A stretch of DNA of 64,000 nt from Phlebotomus papatasi (taxonomy: Eukaryota; Arthropoda; Insecta; Diptera; Psychodidae). The DNA is taken from NCBI RefSeq assembly GCF_024763615.1, contig NC_077223.1:4278001-4342000 (forward strand). Direction: 5' to 3'. Position 1 is the first letter of the stretch. Each line of letters begins with the position of its first letter. Shown here piece by piece: positions 55,361 to 64,000 of this stretch. The notes under the pieces were generated by a model. That model made no database searches and had not been told where the DNA came from. It worked only from the letters and a program-made list of their open reading frames with translations. The translations under genes were made by a program, and so were the position numbers.

Positions 55361-55530
55361 TATTTTTATTTATTGCATTTTGGCTTTTGAGATACAAATC
55401 TCTTGAAAGAACAGTGTGGTAGCATAGAAAAGAGAAAGAGAAGTAACAAGTGTCCACCGCCGTCTTAGCGTTAGTGACCAACCTCCAGAGTAAAACGGTG
55501 GAAAAACTCTTTTGTAAGTTGTATGCCTCG
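55361..55530 (-). repeat. Retroposon 3' end (SINE or LINE tail), copy 3
   Basis: The minus strand reads GCATACAACTTACAAAAGAG, TTTTTCCACCGTTTTACTCT, GGAGGTTGGTCACTAACGCT, AAGACGGCGGTGGACAC and ends CAATAAATAAAAATAAAAAG. It is the same body as copies at 35806 and 43016 with a third, different tail. Confidence 0.75.
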
Positions 55531-55544
55531 GAGCAGCACATTAA

Positions 55545-55650
55545 TTGTACAGGGTACGCGTTACAATAATTACGAATAAAAGAGTTAAAGGCGACCCCAA
55601 TAGGGATAAGTGGTTGAAAATGAAAATGAAAAAAAAAATGAATGAATGAG
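55545..55650 (+). repeat. Non-LTR-type 3' tail with GAAAATGAAAATG/ATGAATG repeats
   Basis: GTACGCGTTACAATAATTAC and AATAAAAGAG are followed by GGGATAAGTGGTTGAAAATG and tandem AAAATG then AATG units. Such endings are characteristic of some non-LTR retrotransposons. It lies head to head with copy 3 of the retroposon tail. Confidence 0.5.
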
Positions 55651-55698
55651 TTAAAAGTACTTAATCAAAGAGATTTTTATCGATATTATTGATTCGAT

Positions 55699-55736
55699 AG
55701 TTCGAAAGCTTTGAAAGCTTTCAAAGCTTTCGAACT
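55699..55736. repeat. Perfect 38-bp palindrome
   Basis: The sequence starts AGTTCGAAAGCTTTGAAAG and its second half is the exact reverse complement, with no spacer. It contains three AAGCTT sites. It is isolated in unique sequence with no target duplication. Confidence 0.9.
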
Positions 55737-55740
55737 CTAG

Positions 55741-56773
55741 CCATTGAGAGACTGCAAAGAAACCAAAATATTTTCTCGAATTGAATATTTATTTCCCTTT
55801 GGATAGTGCTTAAAATGTAAGTTGATACGAAGTGGTAATTTTATTACCGATTTTATTACCTCAATAAAATCAGTGGATTTTTGCAGTCCCAAAAAAAAGG
55901 CTATACACCTCAAAATCAGTTTTCCCGAAAAGTGTCATTTAGTACGCACTTTCACGTGCTTTTCCCACGCTTGCAGTGAAATGTAATGCTCTCAAGAGAG
56001 AATTAATTTTTGCATTTATTCTGATGGCGATTAATTTAAACAAATACTTCCTCTGGCCGCTGACGTGCTCTCATTGCCCAGCAATTGAGATGTGAGGTGG
56101 ATAAGGCCATTTCTCAGGTGTATCTCCTCAATCTTGGAAATTTCTCTATCTCATGCCATGTCTCTGCAGAGCTGAAGAATCCTCAATTGAGCATCACTGA
56201 GCATAATTCGCATTAATTATCGAGTCGTCAGTGTTGCGATTCAATTGACGCACCATTTAGTGCCATGGCTTGGTTGGAGTGCAATTGAAGACGCGACAAT
56301 TTGCATTTGCAATCCCGGTGAATCAACTTGTATGCAATTTCTCATTCTTGCCACTCACCTGCAATTTTTTCACACATTCCTGCAAATTGCATTTCGCACA
56401 TTTTGTGACAAAGTGAAGAACCACAGGGCACAATTGGACGCTTTGTTGCTGTCTTCATTTGTCCACAACCACTTTTGTTCTTTTAGGGGGTGCGAGAAAT
56501 GCACTCAAGAGGCCTTCATTGTGACTGCCACATGATGAATGGTCAGGAAAATTTCCTGTCACCAGCGGTGACAGACAAAACCACGGTTAGGAAAAATAGA
56601 AGAAGAACTAGCACATTACTCACTTCACGAAGTAAAAAGTATGATTCTTTGTGCTTTAGGGTCAAGCCTTAAGGATCTTATGAAAAAGTTTTAAAAACGA
56701 ATTGCAAGGAAAGACTTAGTCCTTGAGTGAAAAAAATCAAGTCAGTATTCAGTTCTACATATAAAATTGTACA
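55741..56773. other. Unique stretch
   Basis: Composition is more even around 56040-56580. A 96-codon frame at 56245-56535 + has no recognisable domain and is not called. No paired repeats. Confidence 0.35.
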
Positions 56774-56775
56774 TA

Positions 56776-57771
56776 GGGGAAGTGTGCCAAATTTCGGCCA
56801 GCTTCTAATTTCGGCCACTTTGGGTGTAATTTCGGCCATGGAAATTAATTAATTGAAATTATGTATGTTATCTTCGTATAGTCAAAGAATTCATTTTGCT
56901 TTTAATACTTATTCATTTTAGGTTATATTAACACAAAGACCGTTAAATTTTAGGTATAATTTGAATTTAAATTGCGTTGTAAAAACTCAGTGTGGAAGAG
57001 TCTTACAGAAAATGTGACAGATCACTTGTGTTTCTAGCAGTCTTATAATTTGTGGTGAAGTGCAAAAAGTTTTCCTGCGGTGTTTTCTATGACAATTGAT
57101 TAGTTTTCATTAAAGATTGTTTCTGTTTATGTTAATAATGAATCAATCTTTAAATTTCGGATAAAATTTCCCAGCTGGATCCTGTATTTCGCGTAAAAAA
57201 GTATATACTTTGTGAGCGTCTCTCCGGTGAGGTAGTGTTGCCTATTCCGGCAACATCTTTTGCTTACCTAAATTTCTTATTCATTTTGTGTTTTTTTTCA
57301 ATTTCTGAGTTTTTCAATGTTCAGAGAAAAGACCATCGCTTCTATGAAAGTGATGATATGGAAAAGGCCTTGGAATAGTTCAGGAAGGGCAAATTGCTAC
57401 GAGAATCTGCGAGTAAATTTGAGATGCTACTCTTCAGGTCTTCAGGACAAATTACGTATTAAACTAAATATTAAACTCGTTCCGTTTGACGTTTTGAAAT
57501 TTTCTATCCGTTGCGTTACAAAAGGTGGCCGGAATTTGACTCAAAGTGTCCGGAATACTACCCAAAGCAATGTTCATAATATTATTAATTTTTCAATATT
57601 TTAGGAAGTGATTTAAAGAAAACAAAGATGATAAACTAGTTTTCAAGGTTTCACACAACCTTCCCGAAAAGGAAGTGACAAAAAATATCAATATGAATTT
57701 AAATTATTGCATTTCAAACTTAGGACTTCGGTGCTTATATGCAACTATGTCGAAATTTGGCACACTTACTC
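56776..57771 (+). mobile_element. 996-bp psq-pogo family member, ATTTCGGCC phrase
   Basis: TA occurs at 56774-56775 and 57772-57773. The left end reads GGGGAAGTGTGCCAAATTTC, then three ATTTCGGCC phrases at about 20-bp spacing. The right end (GTCGAAATTTGGCACACTTA) mirrors it. The body near 56900-57010 aligns with 53830-53925, although the terminal phrase differs from the TTTTGGACA of those copies. The coding start lies 546 bp from the left end. Confidence 0.87.
57322..57426 (+). pseudogene. Transposase psq-HTH start (57-kb copy)
   Basis: The frame from 57322 reads QRKDHRFYESDDMEKALE, a stop (57376-57378), then FRKGKLLRESASKFE. The second part, with its RES-A-KF ending, is the clearest match to the psq pattern (R-G---REAA-KF) and completes what is lost in the 54-kb copy. 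Confidence 0.7.
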
Positions 57772-57773
57772 TA

Positions 57774-59241
57774 TTCATTTGGAAAAAGGTGTAGGTACTC
57801 TTTTTACATTCAGAAAAAAAGAAAAAAAGGACAAATCCCTTGTACTTCTTTATCCTTCCAAAGGCATTATTTTGTCTCTATTCTTGATGCACTTGTTTGA
57901 GTTGTTGATGGTTTTCCGTGAATGTTTGAATATTCATCTGAACGCATTTAAAATGAAATGTTAGAGATTTTCCCCGAAAAGTAGCAACTTATGGAAGGAA
58001 AGGTGTCAAGAGAATATCCTTTGCAGGTTCTTATGCACTACTTATGCTTTGTGAGTGCAATCTTGGATTGTTGATGAAGAGAAATTGTAAGTGGAAATCC
58101 TAATATATGGGTGGAAGGATAGAAAAAAAAAGTTGTTTGAGAGGAATGCTCAATGTCTCTTCTTACAGAGTCTTAAAACATTTTCCTTGCATAGCTGCAT
58201 ATTTTTTTCTATGCAGAAAATGGAGGGAAAGAATTTTATTATTACGATGAAAATCTGTGATAAAATATTTTCTTCTCGAGGCTTCGCGTAAGCGCAATTT
58301 TAGCTGCGACAATTCGGTCAATTATTTTATCTCATGCAACTATGCAGCATTCTTCTGAGAATTTCCGCTATTTTCAGAGCTTTTCTCAAAATTGATTGAA
58401 GAAAGCTTACCACATTGACAAACGCTATATTAAAGAATTTCGGTGCTTTTAAGACAAAATATCTTTTAGAAGGAATTTTCTACATTATTTTCACAATGAC
58501 GTATTTTTCGTCCTAGAACATCTTCCATGAGAATTTATTTTCCCAAATGGGGAGTTCTTGACGATAAATGGAGTCTCAGGAGCACAATTATTAATGAAAA
58601 ACAATCCCATGCCTCAATAAATGATGGTTCAGGTGGAAAGATCACCAAGAGGACACCCCATTGTGACCTCTGCACAATTTTCTTCGGAGCCATATGAAGT
58701 GAATTATGCCAACAATTTGCCCTCCAATGTAGCCGATTATCTGCCATCATCATCATTTGAACTCTCTCAACTGTCACAGAAACCCCAAAGCTTCCAAAGA
58801 GTCAAAATTAATTTGCATCTTACTGGGCCCCTTGGAGATGCCTCAAAAAGAAGTCCGTCTGACCGAATTCAAATTTCAATTACAGTCCAATCAATCAAAC
58901 CGCAGGAGAACTAGTTTTATTTCTTAACACGTATGTTTTCAATTCGCTTTCCATCTTCTTATTTCTCTCCCCTTCTCCATAATATTTCAATCAACCTCTT
59001 GTCTCTTGCGGCTCCTTCATATCCCATGGTCACATTTGGATGATGCATCAGAAGAAATGAAATCACTAACTTGCGTTTGTTGGCGTCTCAAAAAGTGATT
59101 ACCTATTAAAATGTGACGTTTATTAACTCAAGGAAAAAGTATATCAAGCAAAGTGATAGTACTCAAATTGAATTGAGAAAATTCCACAAACAGCAGTCAA
59201 ACAACAGCGCAAATAATTAAGTCATCAACGGACAAGAATAT
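57774..59241. other. Unique stretch
   Basis: Mostly even composition from 58530 to 59060. A 97-codon frame at 58621-58914 + has a natural-looking composition but no family, and the opposite strand is also open. Not called as a gene. No repeats with paired ends. Confidence 0.35.
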
Positions 59242-59243
59242 TA

Positions 59244-59669
59244 GGGCTTAGACACATTGACCGTCACAATGATGTAGCTAAGATCCTTGACAGACTTATG
59301 GCTTAAGTCGAGAGACGGTTTAGTGGAGAATGATTGAAATGTACACTGAGAAAAAGAAGAGGCTACGATTAACTTTTATTCGTCATAACTTTAACACTTT
59401 TTGGGTGTAAAAATATATAAACATTTTTTAATGTTAATTTTACACCTTCTAAGGGTAAAATCAACATGAAAGAAGGGTAACTTTAACCCATAATACACCT
59501 AAAAAGGGTAATATTTACACCGTTTTCGGATCAATACTGCAGGGTAAAATCAACATTTCCTGAATGTTATTTTGACTTTTTCGGATTTCTCTCAGTGTAG
59601 TTAAACTATTATTTCGAATATGAATACACTAAGCCGTCTCTCGACTAATCTTCAGGTCTATCAAGGCCC
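59244..59669. mobile_element. AGGGCC..GAGACGG TA element holding a CACTGAG MITE
   Basis: TA occurs at 59242-59243 and 59670-59671. GGGCTTAGACACATTG at the left and TATCAAGGCCC at the right are imperfect ends. GAGAGACGG..TTAG and CTAAGCCGTCTCTCG lie inside as an inner inverted pair. It is homologous to the reverse complement of 21085-21228. Removing the MITE (59344-59597) restores the alignment. Confidence 0.7.
59344..59597 (+). mobile_element. CACTGAG MITE, copy 6 (empty site known)
   Basis: TA occurs at 59342-59343 and 59598-59599, inserted in GATTGAAATG-TA. The paralog near 21.16 kb (reverse complement) reads GAAATGTAATTTGACC, i.e. a single TA without insert. Confidence 0.93.
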
Positions 59670-59803
59670 TAAGACATCTTGTACACGTTTCGGAATTTAA
59701 AAGATTATCAGATTTATGATTTAAGTAAGAACCGAAGAGCGTTTTTCTAGTAAGAGTAAAAACATTAAAGAAAATTCACTTTTACAATTTTGTCCAGAGC
59801 TTT

Positions 59804-60650
59804 TGATCCTAGATATAGACCTTGTTCACCGTGGTGTCACATATAAAATTAATACTAAGAGTAAGAGGAGATGGAAAGAGAAGTGTGTAATATGAAAAAT
59901 TTCAAATGGAGAAAAACGTGTGTTAGAAAGAGTGCACTCCAGTAAAGTAATACGATTAGTAAGATATTACTGTTCGTATTAATTGTTTTCTGAATCGTAT
60001 TAATTGCTTTGTGAATCGTATTACAGGCAATTCGAGCAGTTTTCCATGCGTGCCAACTGTGATTCGGTCAGTTTTCGAACGAAACGCGAGAGAGAGGCAA
60101 GATAAAACACTTGCTATCTTTTTTTTTGACATTCTCGGAGTTCAGAAAGTATTAATCTTAATATTAATCTTATATGTGTCATGGTGATCAGTTGCTACAT
60201 TTTAATTTATTTTGTAACACTGAAGACTCACATGGAAGAGACATCTCGAGGACCGACACTCCCGCACTCCCTTTCCGCCCTTTTGGAATACCCCCACATT
60301 TTGTTTTCTCAATGACTCATGACCATTAAGATTAGTACTTTTTGAACTCCGAGAATGCAAAAAAAAGATATCAAGTGTTTTATCATGCCTTTGTCTCGCG
60401 ATTCACTCGAAAACTGACCGAATCACAGTTGACAAGCATGGAAAACTGCTCGAATTGCCTGTAATACGATTCAGAAAACAATTAATACGAACAGTAATAT
60501 CTTACTTATCGTATTACTTCATTTGAGTGTACTCTTTCTAACACACGTGATATTCTATTTGAAATTTTGCATACTATACACCTCTCTTTCCGCCTTTTCT
60601 TACCCTTAGTATTAATCTTATATATGACACCAAGATCAGACCCTATGATC
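59804..60650. mobile_element. 847-bp foldback element with arms of about 330 bp
   Basis: The left arm (59804-60165) and right arm (60330-60650) are complementary over almost their whole length. Paired segments include AATTGTTTTCTGAATCGTAT, ACTGTGATTCGGTCAGTTTT and ATTCTCGGAGTTCA. The phrase ATTAATCTTATATGTGTCAT occurs inside (60158) in the same orientation as at the right end (60611), so a smaller unit may be nested in the loop. It ends GATC..GATC with no clear target duplication. Confidence 0.9.
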
Positions 60651-61043
60651 TCAAAATTTAGCTAGACCTAAGAACTTTCGATTAAAAAAAAAGCCCCCTG
60701 GACCCGAATTATAAGGGGCCAAAAATTAAATTTTAAAATAGTTGAAATAGCCAACATTTTGGTATTTTAGAAAGCTCTCGTTAAATATACTACAACTGTC
60801 AAGACACCAAATTTTCATCCGATTTAATCAAAGGTCTGATTAAGCGAAAAGTCGATTTTCGAAAATTCGATACAGATTATTTTGAAAATTTTAGTATGTT
60901 GTAGCTGAGGTTGAGGCTATTCCAATGGTGGTGGGTCGCATTCCTCTTTCGATGTTCCCTGACCTGACCTATAACCAAAAATATCTTGAACAGACAGCAT
61001 TTTCGGTGTTTATGAAGCGATTTCGATGAAATTTTAGTATATA

Positions 61044-62091
61044 GTGTAAAGGCTCATAATTTTGGATAGTCAGCATCGATGTTCCAAATTTGAAGTGCGA
61101 TATTTTCAATACTAATTGATATTTTTTGTTACTCTCGTTTTAGAAGGGTTGTTTAGAAACTTGGAAAGGTTTTATCGTCTTTGTTTTTACTCAAATTAGT
61201 TTTAATACGTTTAAAAATCAATTGATATGTATAGGTGAATTTTACACTTATTTTGGACAACTTGGTTATTAATTTGGACAACTTGGCTGTAAATTTAGAC
61301 AGCTAATCCGCCTCAACAGGATGCCCATTGTTCTTCATTTCATGAACCAATCTTACCAAGTCCTCTTCCTGGTCATGTAAGGGAAACGTGGAATGTCACA
61401 AGAAGCCCGGAAACTTTCCATATCATTCATTAAAGTGAGTTGACTTCGGTATTCCAATTACATGCGGATTCGCTCATTCTCTGGCCTTTCCGGGAGCATT
61501 TGAAAGCATTTCTCACTACATCTCGTTCGTGGAGATGATGCTCCTTTGTTTCTCTAGGCATTTGTCCAAACTAGTCATCACAAAAGCTACAATTTCACGA
61601 AATTTCGAGAGAAAAACACCTGTTTAATATCCCAATAAGAAGAATCAATAAGAAAATATCCCATTTTTTACACGAAAAACTTAATTCACAAGGTAAATCT
61701 CACTTCAGGTCAAATGTACAAATCACCACTAAAGTGAATCAACACAATATTCAATGAGTATTCAATAATATCACTCAAAAAAACCGAAGAAACATTGTTA
61801 GTACTTCATCACAGCTAAATAAGTCTGAAGTAAACACGAAGTTTTGTCATATTTCTCGTAAGCAATTGCTCACACTGAATTTTCAACAAAGGAATTTTAA
61901 CTCAAATCATATTCGAAATTTAACGTATTTAGTGTTAAAATCTTCCAAAAAGAACAAATATTTAGATAGAACTCATTATTCATCAAATATTGGAAGAAAA
62001 ATTCACAATTTTAATCAATTTATTTTTAGTGTCCAATTTTATCGTCAAAGTGTCCAAAATAAGAGACTGGACAAATTATGAGCCTTTCCCC
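61044..62091 (-). mobile_element. 1.05-kb psq-pogo family member
   Basis: TA occurs at 61042-61043 and 62092-62093. The left end is GTGTAAAGGCTCATAATTTT; the complement of the right end is GGGGAAAGGCTCATAATTTG, followed by two further TTTTGGACA-type phrases. The coding start is on the minus strand, 530 bp from the right end. The site in the 35.3-kb paralog is unoccupied (ACATACAATATACTAAAAG). Confidence 0.9.
61460..61561 (-). pseudogene. Transposase psq-HTH start (61-kb copy)
   Basis: From the ATG at 61561 the minus strand reads MPRETKEHHLHERDVVRNAF, then KCSRKGQRMSESACNW with no stop in this stretch. It is the longest uninterrupted version of the start and supports the M-P-R-E-T beginning seen at 48146 and 54204. 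Confidence 0.68.
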
Positions 62092-62268
62092 TATTGTATC
62101 TGAGATCGAAATCTTTTTAACGGTAGGTCGCATCCATCCCCACTCCACTCCATCCATTGTGTCCCTAATGTTTATTAACCGATTTTGATGCTCTTCTTTT
62201 TTTTTGGTATTCTATACTAAAACTATTTAAAATAGAAAATGATCAGTGATAGGCCCAGATAAACTTTT

Positions 62269-62625
62269 GGTAGGTGAGATTTTTTACAGGGGATCACGGA
62301 GTGCTTGCAACTTGGCTCATAGTTAGGACTTTAGAGTTACTCCTTACCCCCTAAGGTGTCGTAATTTGGTAGAATTTCTTCGAATGTGAAGTTTCGAGTT
62401 TTTTTTACGTCTGGCTGTTTGTACGTAGAGTTGGTAAATTTCAAGAAATTTCATGAACTTCCGCTTAAAGTAGATGGCGACAGCTGTGAAATTTCTGAAA
62501 TTTAACCATCTCTATTTGTCCGTCCGTCCATTTGTCCATTCGGCTGTCGCCAGTTTTAGAGACCAAATAGTCAGGGTTACAGACTTCGAATTTTCGGAGA
62601 AAAAAAAATAAGTTTAAGAATAAAC
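62269..62625 (+). repeat. Head of a further Helitron-like relative
   Basis: TAGGTGAGATTTTTTACA followed by CGGAGTGCTTGCAA parallels the 5' part of 14065-15873 (TAGGTGAGATTCTTAACG, CGGAGTGCATGCAA). A TTGTCCGTCCGTCCATTTG microsatellite lies at 62516-62534. A possible matching end, CAGGTGAGATTGTTAAGAAT, occurs at 63770-63789, but the DNA between looks unrelated. Confidence 0.4.
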
Positions 62626-64000
62626 AAAGAATTCACAAATTCGAACATTTCGCTTTAGGATTTTGGCTTTCGGAATTATGAGCGGGACTCTTTGTACCAT
62701 TTTCATTTTATATCTCAAAATATCTTTACAATCCCAAATTGGTTTTCGGAAATTTGCAATTGAACGATTTTTAATTGTAATACACCCTAATGATGGCGAT
62801 GGAAAATTTTTCCGATGAATGTGCTTCAACCTTTATTCAAAAATAATATAATTTTGAGTGTTTTCCCGTCTGCCCTGTCCAGATCAGCAATCTTGTAGAG
62901 ACATCAGCAGAATGGCCTTCCATTGTCGATCAAAAAGGATGTTTTGCACCAATCTGCAATATATTCTCAGCACTTTGCATGGACTTGAACAAGTGCCTCC
63001 CAATTTATCTTTCATCAATTTGTAAGGGGCCACATATAACACGCGGACTCACTCTGCAAGTCAGGAAGGCATGTACATAATTTTTGCATAATGATTAATT
63101 TGCATCTTCAATAATTTATGGCTTCATTTTCAATGTATGAATGTTGGCAAAAGAGCACAAATTTTCCTCTTGCGGCACGAATAAGACCATCTTCTGGTGC
63201 TGAATTTCTCCTGGTGAGCTTCAATGACTTGAGAAATCCTCATTAAGGCTATACATGGAAAAAATATTATTATTTATAATTTTTTTACGACAAAATAATT
63301 TAATGAAATGTTTAACTTTATTATTAAATTTACGGTGTGTTTTCTGATGTGTTCACTGCCGTATGAATATTATATACTTTTATTTAAACTTGCCAAATTA
63401 TCCACAAGACACATGGCAATTACCTCATATAATTGCTGTGTATTTTGGGGCAATTTGGGCATATACGGAGTGCAAGAAGGGCTGAATTATCACGAAATAA
63501 TCACAGAAATTGCAAAAATTGGAGAAACAACTTAAGAAAGTTTTTGCAGGACATATAGCAACACCTTGGAAATCAGTTCAGGATTTGTTTTGTAAGTTTT
63601 CTGAATGGTGCGAATTCATTGTATATTTTTCTGTACTCAGAGAAAAAAAGTACATCGTCTACCACTTAAGTAATGCTTTAATTGAAGGATGATGTATTAA
63701 CTTTGAGTATGGCAATAAAAGGCTGGATTTACCAATTTAATCTCACATAGAAATGTTCTAAAATAAACAGGTGAGATTGTTAAGAATATATCTTGGTAAA
63801 CAAAAAACTAAAATTCTATTAAAAATAAACAATTATGAGCTGAGACACGTACCACACAGTCGTAAAAGAATAAATTTATTTAACGACCATTGTATATCAC
63901 GTACATTTTTCTATTAATTATTTTTAAAACTTTCACTCTTGCATGATGAAAAGTTTTGAGAATCTAAAAAGAGGAAAACACACCCTGGCGGTTACTTCTT
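62626..64000. other. Unique stretch to the window end
   Basis: Composition is even at 62870-63240 and AT-rich afterwards. Short frames (for example 63308-63535 +) have no family. No paired repeats except the isolated AGGTGAGATTGTTAAG match at 63771. Confidence 0.35.

Larger units (their letters stand above)
60655..62255 (-). mobile_element. Second copy of the 34.8-kb repeat, split by a TA element
   Basis: The parts 60655-61043 and 62092-62255, on the minus strand, are collinear with 35083-35700. Shared sequence includes CATTTTCTATTTTAAATAGTT, GGTTAATAAACATTAG and ACATACAATATACTAAAA. The break is exactly the 61044-62091 insertion. Confidence 0.7.

Noticed and set aside
58621..58914. 97-codon frame with natural-looking composition
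   Set aside because: The opposite strand is also open over most of the tract and no domain, splice site or homolog could be named.

Overview
The window is AT-rich eukaryotic DNA with no continuous gene. What can be read is a dense layering of transposable elements over otherwise unique noncoding sequence. No host protein-coding exon can be supported with confidence. The only RNA-gene sequence is a decayed U6 snRNA copy at 2156-2250. The content (many TA-flanked terminal-inverted-repeat elements, a mariner, pogo-type elements, TTAA-flanked elements, Helitron-like repeats and non-LTR retrotransposon tails) suggests an insect, probably a dipteran. That is inference from repeat type and composition only; no species marker is present. 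The sequence could be a large intron or an intergenic interval.

Layout. 0-5.3 kb: a 256-bp CACTGAG element, the U6 pseudogene, then a three-level nest in which a pogo-like element (2593-5315, with a transposase N-terminal fragment) is split by a Helitron-like repeat (2748-4802), which is split by a 212-bp TA-flanked element (3283-3494). 5.3-12.4 kb: foldback and nested inverted-repeat elements, a GC-rich GACGC island (about 7.6-7.94 kb), and the first copy of a 920-bp element. 12.4-25 kb: mostly unique DNA, a second Helitron-like copy (14065-15873), a 1.3-kb TA element (17356-18651), a GC-richer decayed coding tract, and a 2.7-kb composite. 25.6-28.1 kb: a dead mariner carrying six secondary insertions. 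29-36 kb: several small elements, two CACTGAG copies, a 558-bp pogo-like derivative whose paralog at 2.6-5.3 kb holds the Helitron-like insertion, and a 1.3-kb repeat interrupted by a retroposon tail. 37-44 kb: second 920-bp copy, TA elements, non-LTR fragments, a 142-bp tandem array and a diverged triplication. 46-62 kb: four members of a transposon family whose 5' portion encodes a decayed psq-type helix-turn-helix start, two large foldback elements, a perfect 38-bp palindrome and more CACTGAG copies.

How the parts relate. The recurring theme is insertion at TA by elements starting GGGG or AGGGG, followed by two or three copies of a short family-specific phrase. Five members of one such family share body sequence and a MPRE-like transposase start, but differ in the terminal phrase. 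Several insertions can be matched to an unoccupied paralogous site in the same window, which gives exact element borders and a relative order of events.
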